This document shows positions 8,086-17,049 of a stretch of DNA of 64,000 bases, in pieces. Below the pieces are notes generated by a model. It made no database searches. It worked only from the letters and a program-made list of their open reading frames with translations, and was not told where the DNA came from. The position numbers and the translations under genes are program-made. Source of the DNA: Nocardia carnea (GTDB taxonomy: Bacteria > Actinomycetota > Actinomycetes > Mycobacteriales > Mycobacteriaceae); assembly GCF_029869215.1 (NCBI RefSeq), contig NZ_JARWPM010000236.1, positions 1 through 64,000 of the forward strand. Reading direction: 5' to 3'. Positions within the stretch are counted from its first letter, which is position 1, and each line of letters opens with the position of its first letter.

Positions 8086-9495
8086 CTACACAGAACCTGG
8101 ACTGCCGGGGGCTGGTCTCGGCAGAGCCCCGCGCACTCGTGAAGCCGGCAGCTGCCACTTTCTGACGCCGGTAACCATGTCGTCGATGGCTGCCTTTCCC
8201 GCATACCCGGCAGCGGATCGGTACATCTTCTCCAACAGTTCGGGCCAGTCGAATGGGTTCTCGGGGGACCCCGGTGGTGATGCGGACGCCTCGACCTGCG
8301 CTCCGTTTCGCAGAGTTACCTCGACGCGGGCGGACAAGCCGTGGGCGAATGCACGGTCCTGTTCTTCTCCGACGAGAACGTTCGTGTTGGTGGCAACCCG
8401 GGTCACCTCGGGAATCTCGAACGCGGAGCGTTCCAGTAGGTCGTAGTGCGAAGGATCGTTGCCGCCAAGTGCGATGGCCATGGCGGCGGTGACGTGCAGG
8501 CTGAATTGCGCCTCTGTCAGACTTCGAACTCGAGGCCCCAGGTGCCCACAATGGGCGGCGGTGGTGCGATCGGTATAGATGCGGACGCTTTCGACTTCCT
8601 CGGTGCGCAAGCCTTGGGCCTGTAGCGTGCCCAGCGCTGCGAGGGCGGCGTGGTTGCCTGTGCAGGTGCTCCAGGCTTTGATGCCCAATCCGTCGCAGTG
8701 CCAAGTTTCGCCGAGGCCGTCGGTGAGACGGTCGAGCTCGACCCGCCGCCCGCCGAATGACCTCGCGAACCCTCGGTCACCTTCGATGGGATGATCGGGG
8801 CCGGTAGCACCATGCTGAGCGAGTTCCGCACTGCGGATACCCGCGGCAGCAGCGAAGCCGGCATGCAGTCGCTTGACCTCTCCGCCTGACCGGGTGAACT
8901 CGGTCGTTCCCCCTGCCTGCGCAACAGCGAGGCCGAGGGCATGCTGCGTCCGAGTGGGGTCCAGCTGCCACAGGCTGGCAGCTGCAGCTGCTGCGCCGAG
9001 CGGGCCGAAGCTGCTGGTGACGTGGAAGCCGCGGTCCTGGGTGATTTCAGGGGACATCGCCAGCCCCAGCCGAATGGTCACCTCGTATCCGACCGCCAAG
9101 GCGGTCAGCAGGTCCCGTCCGCGCGCGTCGATCTCCTCGGCCACCGAGATTCCGGCGGGTACGACGACACAGCCGGCGTGGACGGCGGCCGGGACGTGGT
9201 AGTCGTCGAGCTCCAGTCCATGCAGCGCGGTGGCATTGACGAAGGCTGCCGGTCCCGGGCGCAGCCGAGCGGTGTGGCCGATGATCGCGCTGTGCCCGGC
9301 CGCGCTCTCTCGCCGGGCGAGCGAGCGGGCGGCTTCGGTCCACGGCCGTGCGCTGGCCGCCATCATCGCCGCAATGCCGTCGGCGGCGTGCAGGGTCACT
9401 TTGTCGATCACCTCCGCGGGCACATCCGACCATGTTGTGCCGGCGATGAAATCGGCAAGCTCGGCCGTGACTGCGGCCGTTGACGACCAGGTCAC
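8086..9495 (-). CDS. MmgE/PrpD family protein (2-methylcitrate dehydratase/itaconate-type fold)
   Basis: A 469-residue protein starting at GTG 9495, which overlaps the stop of the CapA-like gene (GTGA). The N-terminal helical domain shows VTLHAADGIAAMMAASAR, and GLELDDYHVPAAVHAG is the conserved LDdyH/HPg-type region. The pattern KRLHAGFAAAAGIRSAELAQ (residues ~215-235) is the lysine/histidine helix of the family. Members dehydrate or isomerise small di- and tricarboxylic acids, but many are uncharacterised. It is the third gene of a PaaX, CapA-like, PrpD operon. No methylcitrate synthase or lyase is nearby, so the propionate pathway is unlikely. The substrate is unknown. Confidence 0.85.
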   Translation of the reverse strand: MTWSSTAAVTAELADFIAGTTWSDVPAEVIDKVTLHAADGIAAMMAASARPWTEAARSLARRESAAGHSAIIGHTARLRPGPAAFVNATALHGLELDDYHVPAAVHAGCVVVPAGISVAEEIDARGRDLLTALAVGYEVTIRLGLAMSPEITQDRGFHVTSSFGPLGAAAAAASLWQLDPTRTQHALGLAVAQAGGTTEFTRSGGEVKRLHAGFAAAAGIRSAELAQHGATGPDHPIEGDRGFARSFGGRRVELDRLTDGLGETWHCDGLGIKAWSTCTGNHAALAALGTLQAQGLRTEEVESVRIYTDRTTAAHCGHLGPRVRSLTEAQFSLHVTAAMAIALGGNDPSHYDLLERSAFEIPEVTRVATNTNVLVGEEQDRAFAHGLSARVEVTLRNGAQVEASASPPGSPENPFDWPELLEKMYRSAAGYAGKAAIDDMVTGVRKWQLPASRVRGALPRPAPGSPGSV

Positions 9496-10655
9496 GGCTG
9501 AGCCTCGGCGGTGACGACTTCCGGACGTACGAAATCTCCGTCCGTCCGGAACTCTGTGCTCAGTCCGGCCTGCCGGGTCACGGATGTCATGTAGTCCACG
9601 ACATCCGCGAAACGGGTATCGGACGGTGTCAGCTGTTCGGTCTGGGAGTTGTCGTTGATCCACCCCGGGAAGAACCCGTAGTCGGTGAGGCGGCCATCCG
9701 TGATGACGAATTTCGCGATGATCGTCTTGCGGGAGTCCGGGGGAAAGTTGAAGGTCGACTCGTAGTTGGGCACCCACTCGGGGTTGAGGGCCAGAATCTC
9801 CTGAAACGATTTCGACGCGACATGCTCCGGAGTGATCCTCGTGTCCATCGCGAAGTTGGCAAGGCTGTAGAAGATCGGGACACCCTTGTAGATCTCGATA
9901 CCTTTCAGGATGTGTGAGTGGTGGCCGATGACAACGTCCGCGCCGGCATCCACGGCGGCTCGAGCCACGTCCCGCTGGTAGTCCGCGATCTCGGCGGGGA
10001 TGAAATGGATGCCCCAGTGGAACGAGGCGATGACGAACCGGCCTGCGGACTTCTGCTGGGTGATATCGGCGCGCAGCGCCGCGAGATCGTCACGGTGGGC
10101 GAAGGTGTGGATGCGCGCCGGCGTACCGGGCTGATCGTGCTCGACCTGCTCGTAGAAAGTGAAAGCTCGCATCGGAGCGCAGCCGGGCCGGTTCTCGGTC
10201 GCCCAGAAACTGTGGGGAAGGATCGAACTGTACGAGAGCACTGACACCTCGCCGCCGGAGGCGGGGAGGACAGCAGGTTGTCGTGCTTCGTCGATGTTCG
10301 CCCCCACCCCGACAGGGTGCAGGTGCGCCGCACGCAGGTTCGTGATCGTCTCGAGCATTGCTCGGGCTCCGAAGTCCATGCAGTGGTTCCCGGCGAAGGA
10401 GATCACGTCGAATCCGTTGTCGGCCAGTGCTCGAGCCGCCGCTGGATCACCTTTGACCGTGTGACGCACCTGAGGCAACCGTTCGCCGCTCTCGGCCAGC
10501 ACGAACTCCAACTGGCCGAAGGTGATGTCCGCGGAGCGAAGCAGTTCTCGGGTCGGCTCGAACAGTTCTCCCGCATCGTCGCGGTCCGGGCCGATATCGC
10601 CCACCGCGAGCACGACCGCAGTGCCGTGGTGCTGTTGTTCTTCTGATCGGGTCAT
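9492..10655 (-). CDS. CapA-family metallophosphatase-like protein, apparently cytosolic
   Basis: A 387-residue protein. The ATG at 10655 follows a GAAGGA ribosome site; no signal peptide or membrane helix is present. CapA/PGA_cap features: AVGDIGPDRD near residue 16, SADITFGQLEFVLAE, GFDVISFAGNHCMDFGARAM with the GNH motif near 85, IASFHWGIHFIPAEI with HWG, and DVVIGHHSHILKGIEIYKGV. These residues build a binuclear-metal phosphoesterase-like site. Classical CapA acts in poly-gamma-glutamate export. Here the setting (PaaX regulator, PrpD, divergent importer) and the lack of a leader argue for a catabolic, perhaps peptidase- or amidase-like role. Specific activity cannot be assigned. Confidence 0.82.
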   Translation of the reverse strand: MTRSEEQQHHGTAVVLAVGDIGPDRDDAGELFEPTRELLRSADITFGQLEFVLAESGERLPQVRHTVKGDPAAARALADNGFDVISFAGNHCMDFGARAMLETITNLRAAHLHPVGVGANIDEARQPAVLPASGGEVSVLSYSSILPHSFWATENRPGCAPMRAFTFYEQVEHDQPGTPARIHTFAHRDDLAALRADITQQKSAGRFVIASFHWGIHFIPAEIADYQRDVARAAVDAGADVVIGHHSHILKGIEIYKGVPIFYSLANFAMDTRITPEHVASKSFQEILALNPEWVPNYESTFNFPPDSRKTIIAKFVITDGRLTDYGFFPGWINDNSQTEQLTPSDTRFADVVDYMTSVTRQAGLSTEFRTDGDFVRPEVVTAEAQP

Positions 10656-10678
10656 CTGATGTCCTTCGTTTCGATTGG

Positions 10679-11596
10679 TCAGGGCATGCCGGTCAGCGGG
10701 CCCATTTCCTTTGCCGGTATCGCCATGAGGCGGATTTCTGCGCTCCTGAGGGAGCGGACGTCGGTGGAAAGAGCTGGTTCGTATTCGTCGAGGAGCTGCC
10801 GGAACCGGAGGTCGGCGAGTTCGGCCAAGCCGTCGTAGATGCCCACGAAGATGTCGCGGGCCTGTCGTAGCGGCCACTGGGGTGGCTGGATCTCTGGGGG
10901 TAGGAGTGGGTCGTGATCGGGGAAGAACCGCCACTGTTGCATCACCCGTGCCCGCTGGACTAGTGCTTCTGCGGCACCGACCGTGCCGACGTCGACTCGC
11001 TCCAGCAGGGGGGCGAAGGTGGTGATGAAGCTCTTGTAGCGTTCTTCCAGGTGCTCGAACGAGTAGGCGCGGATGGGGTCACCGAGCCCGAAGTGTTCTT
11101 CGATGCGGGCGCCGGCGATCACCGTGGCCTTCTGCAGTTCCAAGGACTCCAGAGTGGCCTTCAGCGGCGTAGGCGGTGGCCCGGGCCTGACCCAGACGCC
11201 GTCGTACAGAGTCGCGAACCTCATCGCGTCGAGCCTGTGCCGGATCAGGTGGCGCTGCGAGCGATTCTTCTCCGCGACGGAGAACATCACGATCGACCAA
11301 GTGCCGTCCCAGGTTGTGGCCCGACCGCCGAAGTCGACGATTTCACTGAGTCTCTCGGCGTGGTGCTCGTGTGCGCTGTCGGAGAGCCGGTAATAGGTCG
11401 AGCGGCCGGGCTTGCTCACCTCGAGTAGTCCGCGTTTGGTCACCCGGCTCAATCCGTTGCGGGCCCCGATCTCGGTGACGTCGAACTCCTCCAGGAGGCG
11501 AACGAGAAATGCCGACGGGATCGGCTTGCGCTGCCCGAAGAAGTAGGTGCCCAGCAGAGTCACCAGGAGGTCCTGCGAGCCCGCGTGTTCTGCCAC
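10679..11596 (-). CDS. PaaX-family transcriptional regulator
   Basis: A 305-residue protein of normal PaaX length. The N-terminal winged helix reads LLVTLLGTYFFGQRKPIPSA then GARNGLSRVTKRGLLEV and RSTYYRLSDSAHEH. The PaaX core TWDGTWSIVMFSVAEKNRSQ follows near residue 94, and a long helical C-terminal domain completes it. PaaX proteins are repressors released by aryl-CoA thioesters, notably phenylacetyl-CoA. No phenylacetate genes are in the window, so the inducer here is another CoA ester or is unknown. It heads the minus-strand operon with the CapA-like and PrpD genes and is divergent from the importer at 11959. Confidence 0.88.
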   Translation of the reverse strand: MAEHAGSQDLLVTLLGTYFFGQRKPIPSAFLVRLLEEFDVTEIGARNGLSRVTKRGLLEVSKPGRSTYYRLSDSAHEHHAERLSEIVDFGGRATTWDGTWSIVMFSVAEKNRSQRHLIRHRLDAMRFATLYDGVWVRPGPPPTPLKATLESLELQKATVIAGARIEEHFGLGDPIRAYSFEHLEERYKSFITTFAPLLERVDVGTVGAAEALVQRARVMQQWRFFPDHDPLLPPEIQPPQWPLRQARDIFVGIYDGLAELADLRFRQLLDEYEPALSTDVRSLRSAEIRLMAIPAKEMGPLTGMP

Positions 11597-11958
11597 GGTC
11601 GATTCCTCTCTGATGTCACGCCGTGCCGGTCGATGCCGGCGCTTCGTTCCTGCTTGGTGGAGGTGTAGTGGACAAGATGGGACGGAGGGGTGCGGACGTA
11701 GGTGGCACGGATGGTGCGGCTGGCGGATGGGTAGGTGACGCAGCTCTCAGCACCCGGAAAAAGAATCGCACCTGAAGTGTCGAACGTCAAGCAAGGTGAT
11801 ATTTAAGGTTCATTGCGGCCGCCGCGACGTGGTGTCTTCCCTGGTGAACTGCGGTTTACACAATAATATTTGTCATGACACTTGACGACCGTTAGGGAGA
11901 CTGCGAATATATGCTCATCTCGGCGTAATCCACGTCACATCCCCATTCAGGAGTACCC
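11597..11958. promoter_or_regulatory. Divergent promoter region with palindrome and -35/-10 pair
   Basis: This 362-base gap separates the PaaX gene and the importer. TGTCATGACA (11871-11880) is a perfect palindrome. It directly abuts a promoter-like TTGACG (11882-11887), 17-base spacer, GAATAT (11905-11910) reading toward the importer. An AT-rich imperfect inverted repeat (11859-11872) overlaps the same spot. The palindrome is well placed to be the PaaX operator (inference). No coding sequence is supported elsewhere in the gap. Confidence 0.5.
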
Positions 11959-13029
11959 ATGCCGAATTCGAGAACCCGCTTCGCCATCGCCGGCGTTGCT
12001 GCTGCGGTTGCGGTAGCACTGACCGGCTGCGCGAGCACGAACGCGGGGGAGGACCCCGACGAACTGAGGGTCGGTTTGTTCTCCAGCGACGTAACCTTCG
12101 CTGCTTTCTACGCCGGGACGGGTGAGGCGGGCGCGCTGTCCGAGGTCCTCGAGCGGCGCGGGATCGAACTTTCCATCGAGACGATTCCCTCGGGTTCCAA
12201 CCTGGTGGCCGCGCTGGCGGGTGGCTCCGTCGACATCGCTATCCTGCCCGGCAGCTCGGTTCTCGGAGTGAACGCGCAGGGTGGTGCGCTGGTGCCGTTG
12301 ATGAACATGTTCGACGGCCCTTCTCAGCAGGTCATCGCCCGCAGCGCTCTCCAACGGGAGAACAACACCGACGTGGCAAAGTTCGATCGCCAGCGCTGGG
12401 CGTTCACCCGCGTCGGCTCGATCTCCGAGATCAGCGCTCGCTTGACCGCCGAGGATGCGGGTTTGGTATGGGAGGACCAACAACGCATGCCGCTGGGAAG
12501 TGGGTCGGAAACCCAGGCGATGCTTGCCTCCGATCGTGCCGATATCCTGTCCACCTCGCCGGCGAACTCCGCGGAAGCGGTCGAATCGGGCACGGCCTAC
12601 TTGGTGTCCAACCCGCAAGCAGACGATTCGCTGCCGATCGCGCACCAGCTCAACTCGGTACTCACCGCATCACCACGCTTCCTGCAGCGCCATCCGGACC
12701 TCACCCAGGAAGTCGTGACATCGATCGTCTCCGAGCTGGCCGAGATCAGTGCCTCGACGTCCGCCGACGAGGTACTGAACGATATGCCCGCAGGGTTCAA
12801 GGAGGCCGTCGGGTCGACCTGGGACCGGCAGTGGGAATATTCGCAGTCAGGCTTCACCCGGGCCACGGGGGGCTTCTCGGCGGAGGAGATCGAGCAGACG
12901 GTTACCGGCGCGAAATTGGTCGATGTCGTGCCGGACAGCTACGAGCCCGAACCGGGCACCTTCGACAACAAATACGTACTAGAGGCATACGGCCGGCTCG
13001 GCGTGCAAACGCCTGCAGGACTTGCGTAG
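11959..13029 (+). CDS. TauA/SsuA/NMT1-like ABC substrate-binding lipoprotein
   Basis: A 356-residue protein with signal peptide RFAIAGVAAAVAVALTGC; the lipobox is LTGC. Mature features: ELRVGLFSSDVTFAAFYAG, IPSGSNLVAALAGGSVDIAI and then PGSSVLGVNAQGGALVPLMN, all typical of sulfonate/nitrate/taurine-type binding proteins. It is first in a four-gene importer operon (binding protein, ATPase, two permeases). The branch also imports pyrimidine precursors, phthalate and other organic anions, so cargo is not assigned. GGAGTACCC precedes the ATG. Confidence 0.88.
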   Translation: MPNSRTRFAIAGVAAAVAVALTGCASTNAGEDPDELRVGLFSSDVTFAAFYAGTGEAGALSEVLERRGIELSIETIPSGSNLVAALAGGSVDIAILPGSSVLGVNAQGGALVPLMNMFDGPSQQVIARSALQRENNTDVAKFDRQRWAFTRVGSISEISARLTAEDAGLVWEDQQRMPLGSGSETQAMLASDRADILSTSPANSAEAVESGTAYLVSNPQADDSLPIAHQLNSVLTASPRFLQRHPDLTQEVVTSIVSELAEISASTSADEVLNDMPAGFKEAVGSTWDRQWEYSQSGFTRATGGFSAEEIEQTVTGAKLVDVVPDSYEPEPGTFDNKYVLEAYGRLGVQTPAGLA

Positions 13030-13053
13030 TTTTCGCGATACGAAAGGTAAACC

Positions 13054-13902
13054 ATGTTCTCCACCCGCGAATCGAGCGTTGCTGAGCGGAGCGAGGCGAG
13101 CAGCACTGCTGCGATCGAACTGCGCAATCTCACGCAGGCGTACGCCACAAAGAACGGAGTCCGGACCGCGGTCCAAGATGTCAACCTGTCCATCGAAGAT
13201 GGTGAGTTTGTCACCATTGTCGGTCCATCGGGATGCGGCAAGTCGACCATCCTGTACATGATCGCCGGACTGCGTCCACCGCACTCAGGTGAGGTGCAGG
13301 TGCTCGGAACCCCGGTCGACGCGCGCCAGGGCCCACATCCCGACGTCGGCTTCGTGTTCCAGCGTGATGCACTACTGCCTTGGCGGACCGCCGTGCAGAA
13401 TGTTGCGCTCGGCCTCCGTTATCGTGGCACGCCGAAGAAGGAAGCCAACGACGAAGCGCGTGGATGGCTCAGCCGAGTCGGTCTCGAAGGGTCGGAAAAC
13501 TCCTACCCGCACCAGTTGTCGGGCGGAATGCGCAAGCGTGTTGCGATTGCTGCCAGTCTCGTGCTGCGACCGCGAGTTCTCCTCATGGACGAGCCGTTCA
13601 GCGCGCTCGATGCGCAGACCCGCAACCTCATGGAGAACGACCTCTTGGCGCTTTGGGAGGAAACACGCCAGACCGTCGTTTTCGTCACGCACGATCTCGA
13701 GGAGGCAGTCGGCCTCGCCGACCGAGTCGTCACGATGACACGCGGGCCCGGCACAGTGCTGACAGATCGCACAGTGCCGATCGACCGCCCGCGCAACCTG
13801 CTCGAACTGCGGTTCGACAGCGCGTTCACCGCAATACACTCCCAGCTCTGGGATGACCTGCGAGAACAGGTCGTCCTTCCCCGTACGGGCGGTCGGTCGT
13901 GA
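13054..13902 (+). CDS. TauB/SsuB-like ABC importer ATP-binding subunit
   Basis: A 282-residue ATPase. Walker A GPSGCGKSTIL lies near residue 60, the Q-loop VFQRDALLPWRTAVQNV near 105, the signature LSGGMRKRVAIA near 154 and Walker B VLLMDEPFSALDAQTR near 175, followed by the VVFVTHDLEEAVGLADR switch. DALLPWRT and the MRKR signature fit the sulfonate/nitrate branch. It lies 24 bases after the binding lipoprotein and overlaps the first permease by four bases (GTGA). Confidence 0.93.
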   Translation: MFSTRESSVAERSEASSTAAIELRNLTQAYATKNGVRTAVQDVNLSIEDGEFVTIVGPSGCGKSTILYMIAGLRPPHSGEVQVLGTPVDARQGPHPDVGFVFQRDALLPWRTAVQNVALGLRYRGTPKKEANDEARGWLSRVGLEGSENSYPHQLSGGMRKRVAIAASLVLRPRVLLMDEPFSALDAQTRNLMENDLLALWEETRQTVVFVTHDLEEAVGLADRVVTMTRGPGTVLTDRTVPIDRPRNLLELRFDSAFTAIHSQLWDDLREQVVLPRTGGRS

Positions 13903-14708
13903 CCGTAACCACCGCCACAGTTGTTGATTCCGGGGAAGCCTTGAAGGCGACCCGGAGGTCCTTATGGATCCCGACCGCTCGGGTGCTCCTCTGGGTGGTA
14001 CTCCTCGTGGGTTGGCAGGCGGTCGTGAGCCTGTCACCTGCTGCCGAACCCCTGATCGGGTCGCCGGCCATGGTCGCGGAACAGATCTTGTCCTGGGTTG
14101 CCGACGCGCAATTCTGGAGCGATGTAGTGGTGACGCTGACGAATGCGGCGATCGGTTTCGTGGTCGGTGTTTCGGCCGCGTGCCTGTGCGTCGCGCTGTC
14201 GTGGCCGTTCGCGCTGGTGCGCCGTTTCCTTTCGCCATTTCTCGTCGTAGCCAACGCGATTCCGCGGATCGCGCTCGCGCCGCTGTTCATCCTGTGGTTC
14301 GGAATCGGGACGACGTCGGCCGCGCTGTTCGTCGCATCCCTCATCTTCCTGATCGTGTACCTCAACGTGTTCAACGGTCTGTCGACGATCGACCCTGTCT
14401 ACGCCGAGAACGCGCGGATCCTCGGTGCCGGCGGCTCCGCCTTGGCGACCTCGGTGTACATCCCGGCGGTGACCGGATGGCTGATGACCAGCCTGCGATT
14501 GGCTGCCATCTGGGCCGTCCTCGGGGCAGCGGTCGCCGAGTACCTCGCCGGGTCGGTCGGGCTCGGGTCCTATCTGTCCCGAGGCAACATTCTCGGTATG
14601 CCCGAACTGCTGGTTTCAGCTGCCGTGGTGATCGCGCTCATCTCGCTCGCAGCGGACAAGGGATTGTCCGTCCTGGAACGGAGGTACACCCAATGGCGGC
14701 TGTTCTGA
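13899..14708 (+). CDS. TauC/SsuC-like ABC permease, first copy
   Basis: A 269-residue membrane protein starting at GTG 13899 inside the ATPase stop. About six helices are visible, beginning with VLLWVVLLVGWQAVVSL. The coupling loop reads VYAENARILGAGGSALATSV then YIPAVTGWLMTSLRLA (residues ~165-205). It overlaps the second permease by 16 bases. The two permeases are clearly different from each other, so this importer probably has a heterodimeric channel. Confidence 0.9.
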   Translation: MTVTTATVVDSGEALKATRRSLWIPTARVLLWVVLLVGWQAVVSLSPAAEPLIGSPAMVAEQILSWVADAQFWSDVVVTLTNAAIGFVVGVSAACLCVALSWPFALVRRFLSPFLVVANAIPRIALAPLFILWFGIGTTSAALFVASLIFLIVYLNVFNGLSTIDPVYAENARILGAGGSALATSVYIPAVTGWLMTSLRLAAIWAVLGAAVAEYLAGSVGLGSYLSRGNILGMPELLVSAAVVIALISLAADKGLSVLERRYTQWRLF

Positions 14709-15481
14709 CCGAGAACCGCAGGGGAATTCGGACCGCGGCCCTCGTCGCTTCCCAGATCGGTTTCGTGGTTGCAGTACTGCTGGGCTGGGAGTGGTCGGTG
14801 CGAGCCGGTGTCATCGACTCGTTCGTGGTCGGGACACCATCGAAGATCCTCGACACGCTCACCGGGTGGCTCACAGACGGCACTCTTGTCAGCAATACGT
14901 TCGTGACCGTGTTCGTTACCGTCGCCGGGTACCTCGCGGCCCTGATAACGGGAATCGTCATCGGCACGATCGCAGGCACTTTCGACGCGGTGAACAAGGT
15001 CATCACGCCGTTCGTTTCCTTCTGGCAGGGCTTCCCTCGGCTGGTGTTCTACCCTTTCTTCGCGGTGGCACTGGGATACTCGGTTGGTTCCCGCATGGTC
15101 CATGTCGCCTTCGTGATCGTCTTCGTCATCATCGTCAGCACGGCCGCGGGTGTGGCCGATGTCGATATCGATGTGCGGCACCATGCCCGGATTCTCGGCG
15201 CGAATCGCTGGCAGGTCATCAGAGATACGCGGCTGCCCGCAGCGGTGATGTGGGTAGGCACATCCGCGCGTATCACCTTCGGTTTCGCAATCCAGGCTGC
15301 CATCGTTGCCGAATTCACCGGGGCGAGTTCAGGGCTCGGGTATCTCATGGTGCGCGGCCAGAACAGTTTCAACGTGAATATGGTCTGGGCGGCGACCGTG
15401 GCAGCCATTGTCGTCGCGGTGGTGGTGGACCAACTCCTGCGGCTGGTCCAGGAGCGGTTCTCGCGATGGCAGGTGACGTGA
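14693..15481 (+). CDS. TauC/SsuC-like ABC permease, second copy
   Basis: A 262-residue membrane protein. The ATG at 14693 has GGAGG eight bases upstream and overlaps the previous permease; longer in-frame readings are excluded by that overlap. About six helices (first IGFVVAVLLGWEWSVRAG) and the loop DIDVRHHARILGANRWQVIR then DTRLPAAVMWVGTSARI mark the family. It ends just before a strong terminator hairpin. Together with the first permease it forms the membrane channel of the importer. Confidence 0.9.
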   Translation: MAAVLTENRRGIRTAALVASQIGFVVAVLLGWEWSVRAGVIDSFVVGTPSKILDTLTGWLTDGTLVSNTFVTVFVTVAGYLAALITGIVIGTIAGTFDAVNKVITPFVSFWQGFPRLVFYPFFAVALGYSVGSRMVHVAFVIVFVIIVSTAAGVADVDIDVRHHARILGANRWQVIRDTRLPAAVMWVGTSARITFGFAIQAAIVAEFTGASSGLGYLMVRGQNSFNVNMVWAATVAAIVVAVVVDQLLRLVQERFSRWQVT

Positions 15482-15506
15482 CGTAGCACCGGCCGCGGCC
15501 CATGGG

Positions 15507-15547
15507 AATGCCCCGCGTAACCCGATGAGGGGGTGACGCGGGGCATT
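15507..15547. terminator. Bidirectional terminator hairpin
   Basis: AATGCCCCGCGT (15507-15518) pairs perfectly with ACGCGGGGCATT (15536-15547), with further CCC/GGG pairing in the loop. It stands between the convergent permease and MarR genes and would end both transcripts. Confidence 0.85.
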
Positions 15548-15606
15548 CTTGTGCCGGCCATGAGCTCAGCTTGCCCTGGCATTCATCCTGGTGGTGGGCT
15601 GCGGAG

Positions 15607-16071
15607 TCAACTGCCGGCGAGATTGCGGACGCAACGTCCGAGGGCCTCCCGCAGGTCGGCAACCGCCGCGGTGTCGAGCCCGTCGAGCATCTTCTTTTCG
15701 ACGGTGTCGGCTGCTTGTTCGCACTTGCGGAGGGCGTCGTGCCCTGCGTCGGTCAGGTAGTTGCACAGGATGCGCTGATTGCCCGGCTGTGGCCGGCGCT
15801 CGACGTAGCCGGACCGGACGAACCCCGCCACCATGACCTGCATCGACTGCGCAGTGACGAAGGCCCGCCGGGCGAGCTGCGCCGAGGACATGCCCGGATG
15901 CACGCCCAGAATGCTGAGTGCGGCGTATTGGGGTGTGGTGAGCCCGTGGTTGCGCAGTCCGTCGTCGAGGTCGCGACGCACGGCGGATTCGAGGCGTTTC
16001 ACCAGGTAGGTCACGCGCGGCCCCGTGGCAGGGTGAGCGCCGAGCTCCTCGTCATCCGAGTCTCCGTTCAC
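15607..16071 (-). CDS. MarR-family regulator of the hydroxycinnamate operon
   Basis: A 154-residue protein read from GTG 16071; no strong ribosome site decides the start. A winged helix occupies the centre: LTTPQYAALSILGVHPGMSS, AQLARRAFVTAQSMQVMVAG, then the wing RRPQPGNQRILCNYLTDAG. It is divergent from ech, and two TATCAGAG-type sites lie between them. Regulators in this position (CouR/FerC-type MarR proteins) repress hydroxycinnamate genes and release DNA when hydroxycinnamoyl-CoA binds. That mode is inferred from context. Confidence 0.88.
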   Translation of the reverse strand: MNGDSDDEELGAHPATGPRVTYLVKRLESAVRRDLDDGLRNHGLTTPQYAALSILGVHPGMSSAQLARRAFVTAQSMQVMVAGFVRSGYVERRPQPGNQRILCNYLTDAGHDALRKCEQAADTVEKKMLDGLDTAAVADLREALGRCVRNLAGS

Positions 16072-16082
16072 GATTGACAGGT

Positions 16083-16123
16083 TATCAGAGTCTCTGATAC
16101 CTTCGATATCAGAGATTCTTACA
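16083..16123. promoter_or_regulatory. MarR operator pair in the ech/MarR divergent promoter
   Basis: TATCAGAG (16083-16090) and CTCTGATA (16092-16099) form a perfect 17-base palindrome centred on one T. The half-site TATCAGAG returns at 16107-16114 in an imperfect second copy (to about 16123). Both lie between the MarR start and ech, a usual arrangement for a MarR dimer that controls both directions. Confidence 0.75.
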
Positions 16124-16188
16124 TGCCGGGGTGGTCCTCGTATCGAGCACCCGGCCGGCGACCGTTCCGAGTTCCCCAGGGAGATCTG

Positions 16189-17049
16189 ATGACCATCGAC
16201 ACCGACAACGAGCCGTGGGGTAACACGGTCACGGTCGAATTCGACGAACACCGCATCGCGTGGGTGAGCCTCAATCGGCCCGATAAGCGCAACGCGATGA
16301 ACCCGGCGCTGAACCGGGAAATGTTCGCCACACTGGATCGGCTCGAGGACGACGACCGGTGCGCCGTGGTGGTTCTCACCGGTGCTGGTGAAGCGTTCTC
16401 CGCGGGCATGGATCTCAAGGAGTACTTCCGGGAAACCGACGGTAAACCGCGCGCGGTACAGCACCGGGTACGTGGCGAGGGCACGAACTGGCAGTTCCGT
16501 AAGCTGTACAACTTCACCAAGCCGACCATCGCGATGGTCAACGGCTGGTGTTTCGGTGGTGCCTTTGTCCCGTTGGTGTCCTGTGATCTGGCGATCGCCG
16601 CCGAGGACGCGACCTTCGGTCTCTCGGAAGTCAATTGGGGTGTCACCCCGGGTAATCTCGTGACCCGGGCCCTCGCCGAGACCATCCCCACTCGCGACGC
16701 GATGTACCACATCATGACCGGTGAACCGTTCGACGGCCGCCGCGCCGCAGAGATGCGGCTGGTCAACGAGGCCGTGCCAGCCGAGCAGTTGCGCGAACGC
16801 ACCATCGAACTGGCACTGAAGCTGACGTCGCTGAGCCAGTGGGTGGTGCGCTGCACCAAGATCGGTTTCCGGCACTCGCGCTTGATGTCGTGGGAGGCGG
16901 CAGAAGACTTCCTGTATGCCAAGCACGACCAGGCGATCCTGTTCGATGCCGATGCCCGGGAACAGGGTATGACAGAGTTCCTCGATACCAAGACCTACCG
17001 GCCCGGCCTGGAGACCTACTCGAACTCGGATCAGGAAGCACGCCGATGA
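16189..17049 (+). CDS. ech: Hydroxycinnamoyl-CoA (feruloyl-CoA) hydratase/lyase
   Basis: A 286-residue crotonase-fold enzyme; ATG 16189 follows GGGAG. It hydrates feruloyl-, p-coumaroyl- or caffeoyl-CoA and cleaves it to the benzaldehyde and acetyl-CoA. Family signatures: LNRPDKRNAMNPALNREM, SAGMDLKEYFRETDG with the active-site Tyr of the KEYF motif (Y79), KPTIAMVNGWCFGGAF and FGLSEVNWGVTPGNLV with catalytic Glu147. The C-terminal FLYAKHDQA and GMTEFLDTK segments also match. It leads an ATGA-coupled operon with vdh and then fcs, the standard side-chain shortening set. Confidence 0.93.
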   Translation: MTIDTDNEPWGNTVTVEFDEHRIAWVSLNRPDKRNAMNPALNREMFATLDRLEDDDRCAVVVLTGAGEAFSAGMDLKEYFRETDGKPRAVQHRVRGEGTNWQFRKLYNFTKPTIAMVNGWCFGGAFVPLVSCDLAIAAEDATFGLSEVNWGVTPGNLVTRALAETIPTRDAMYHIMTGEPFDGRRAAEMRLVNEAVPAEQLRERTIELALKLTSLSQWVVRCTKIGFRHSRLMSWEAAEDFLYAKHDQAILFDADAREQGMTEFLDTKTYRPGLETYSNSDQEARR

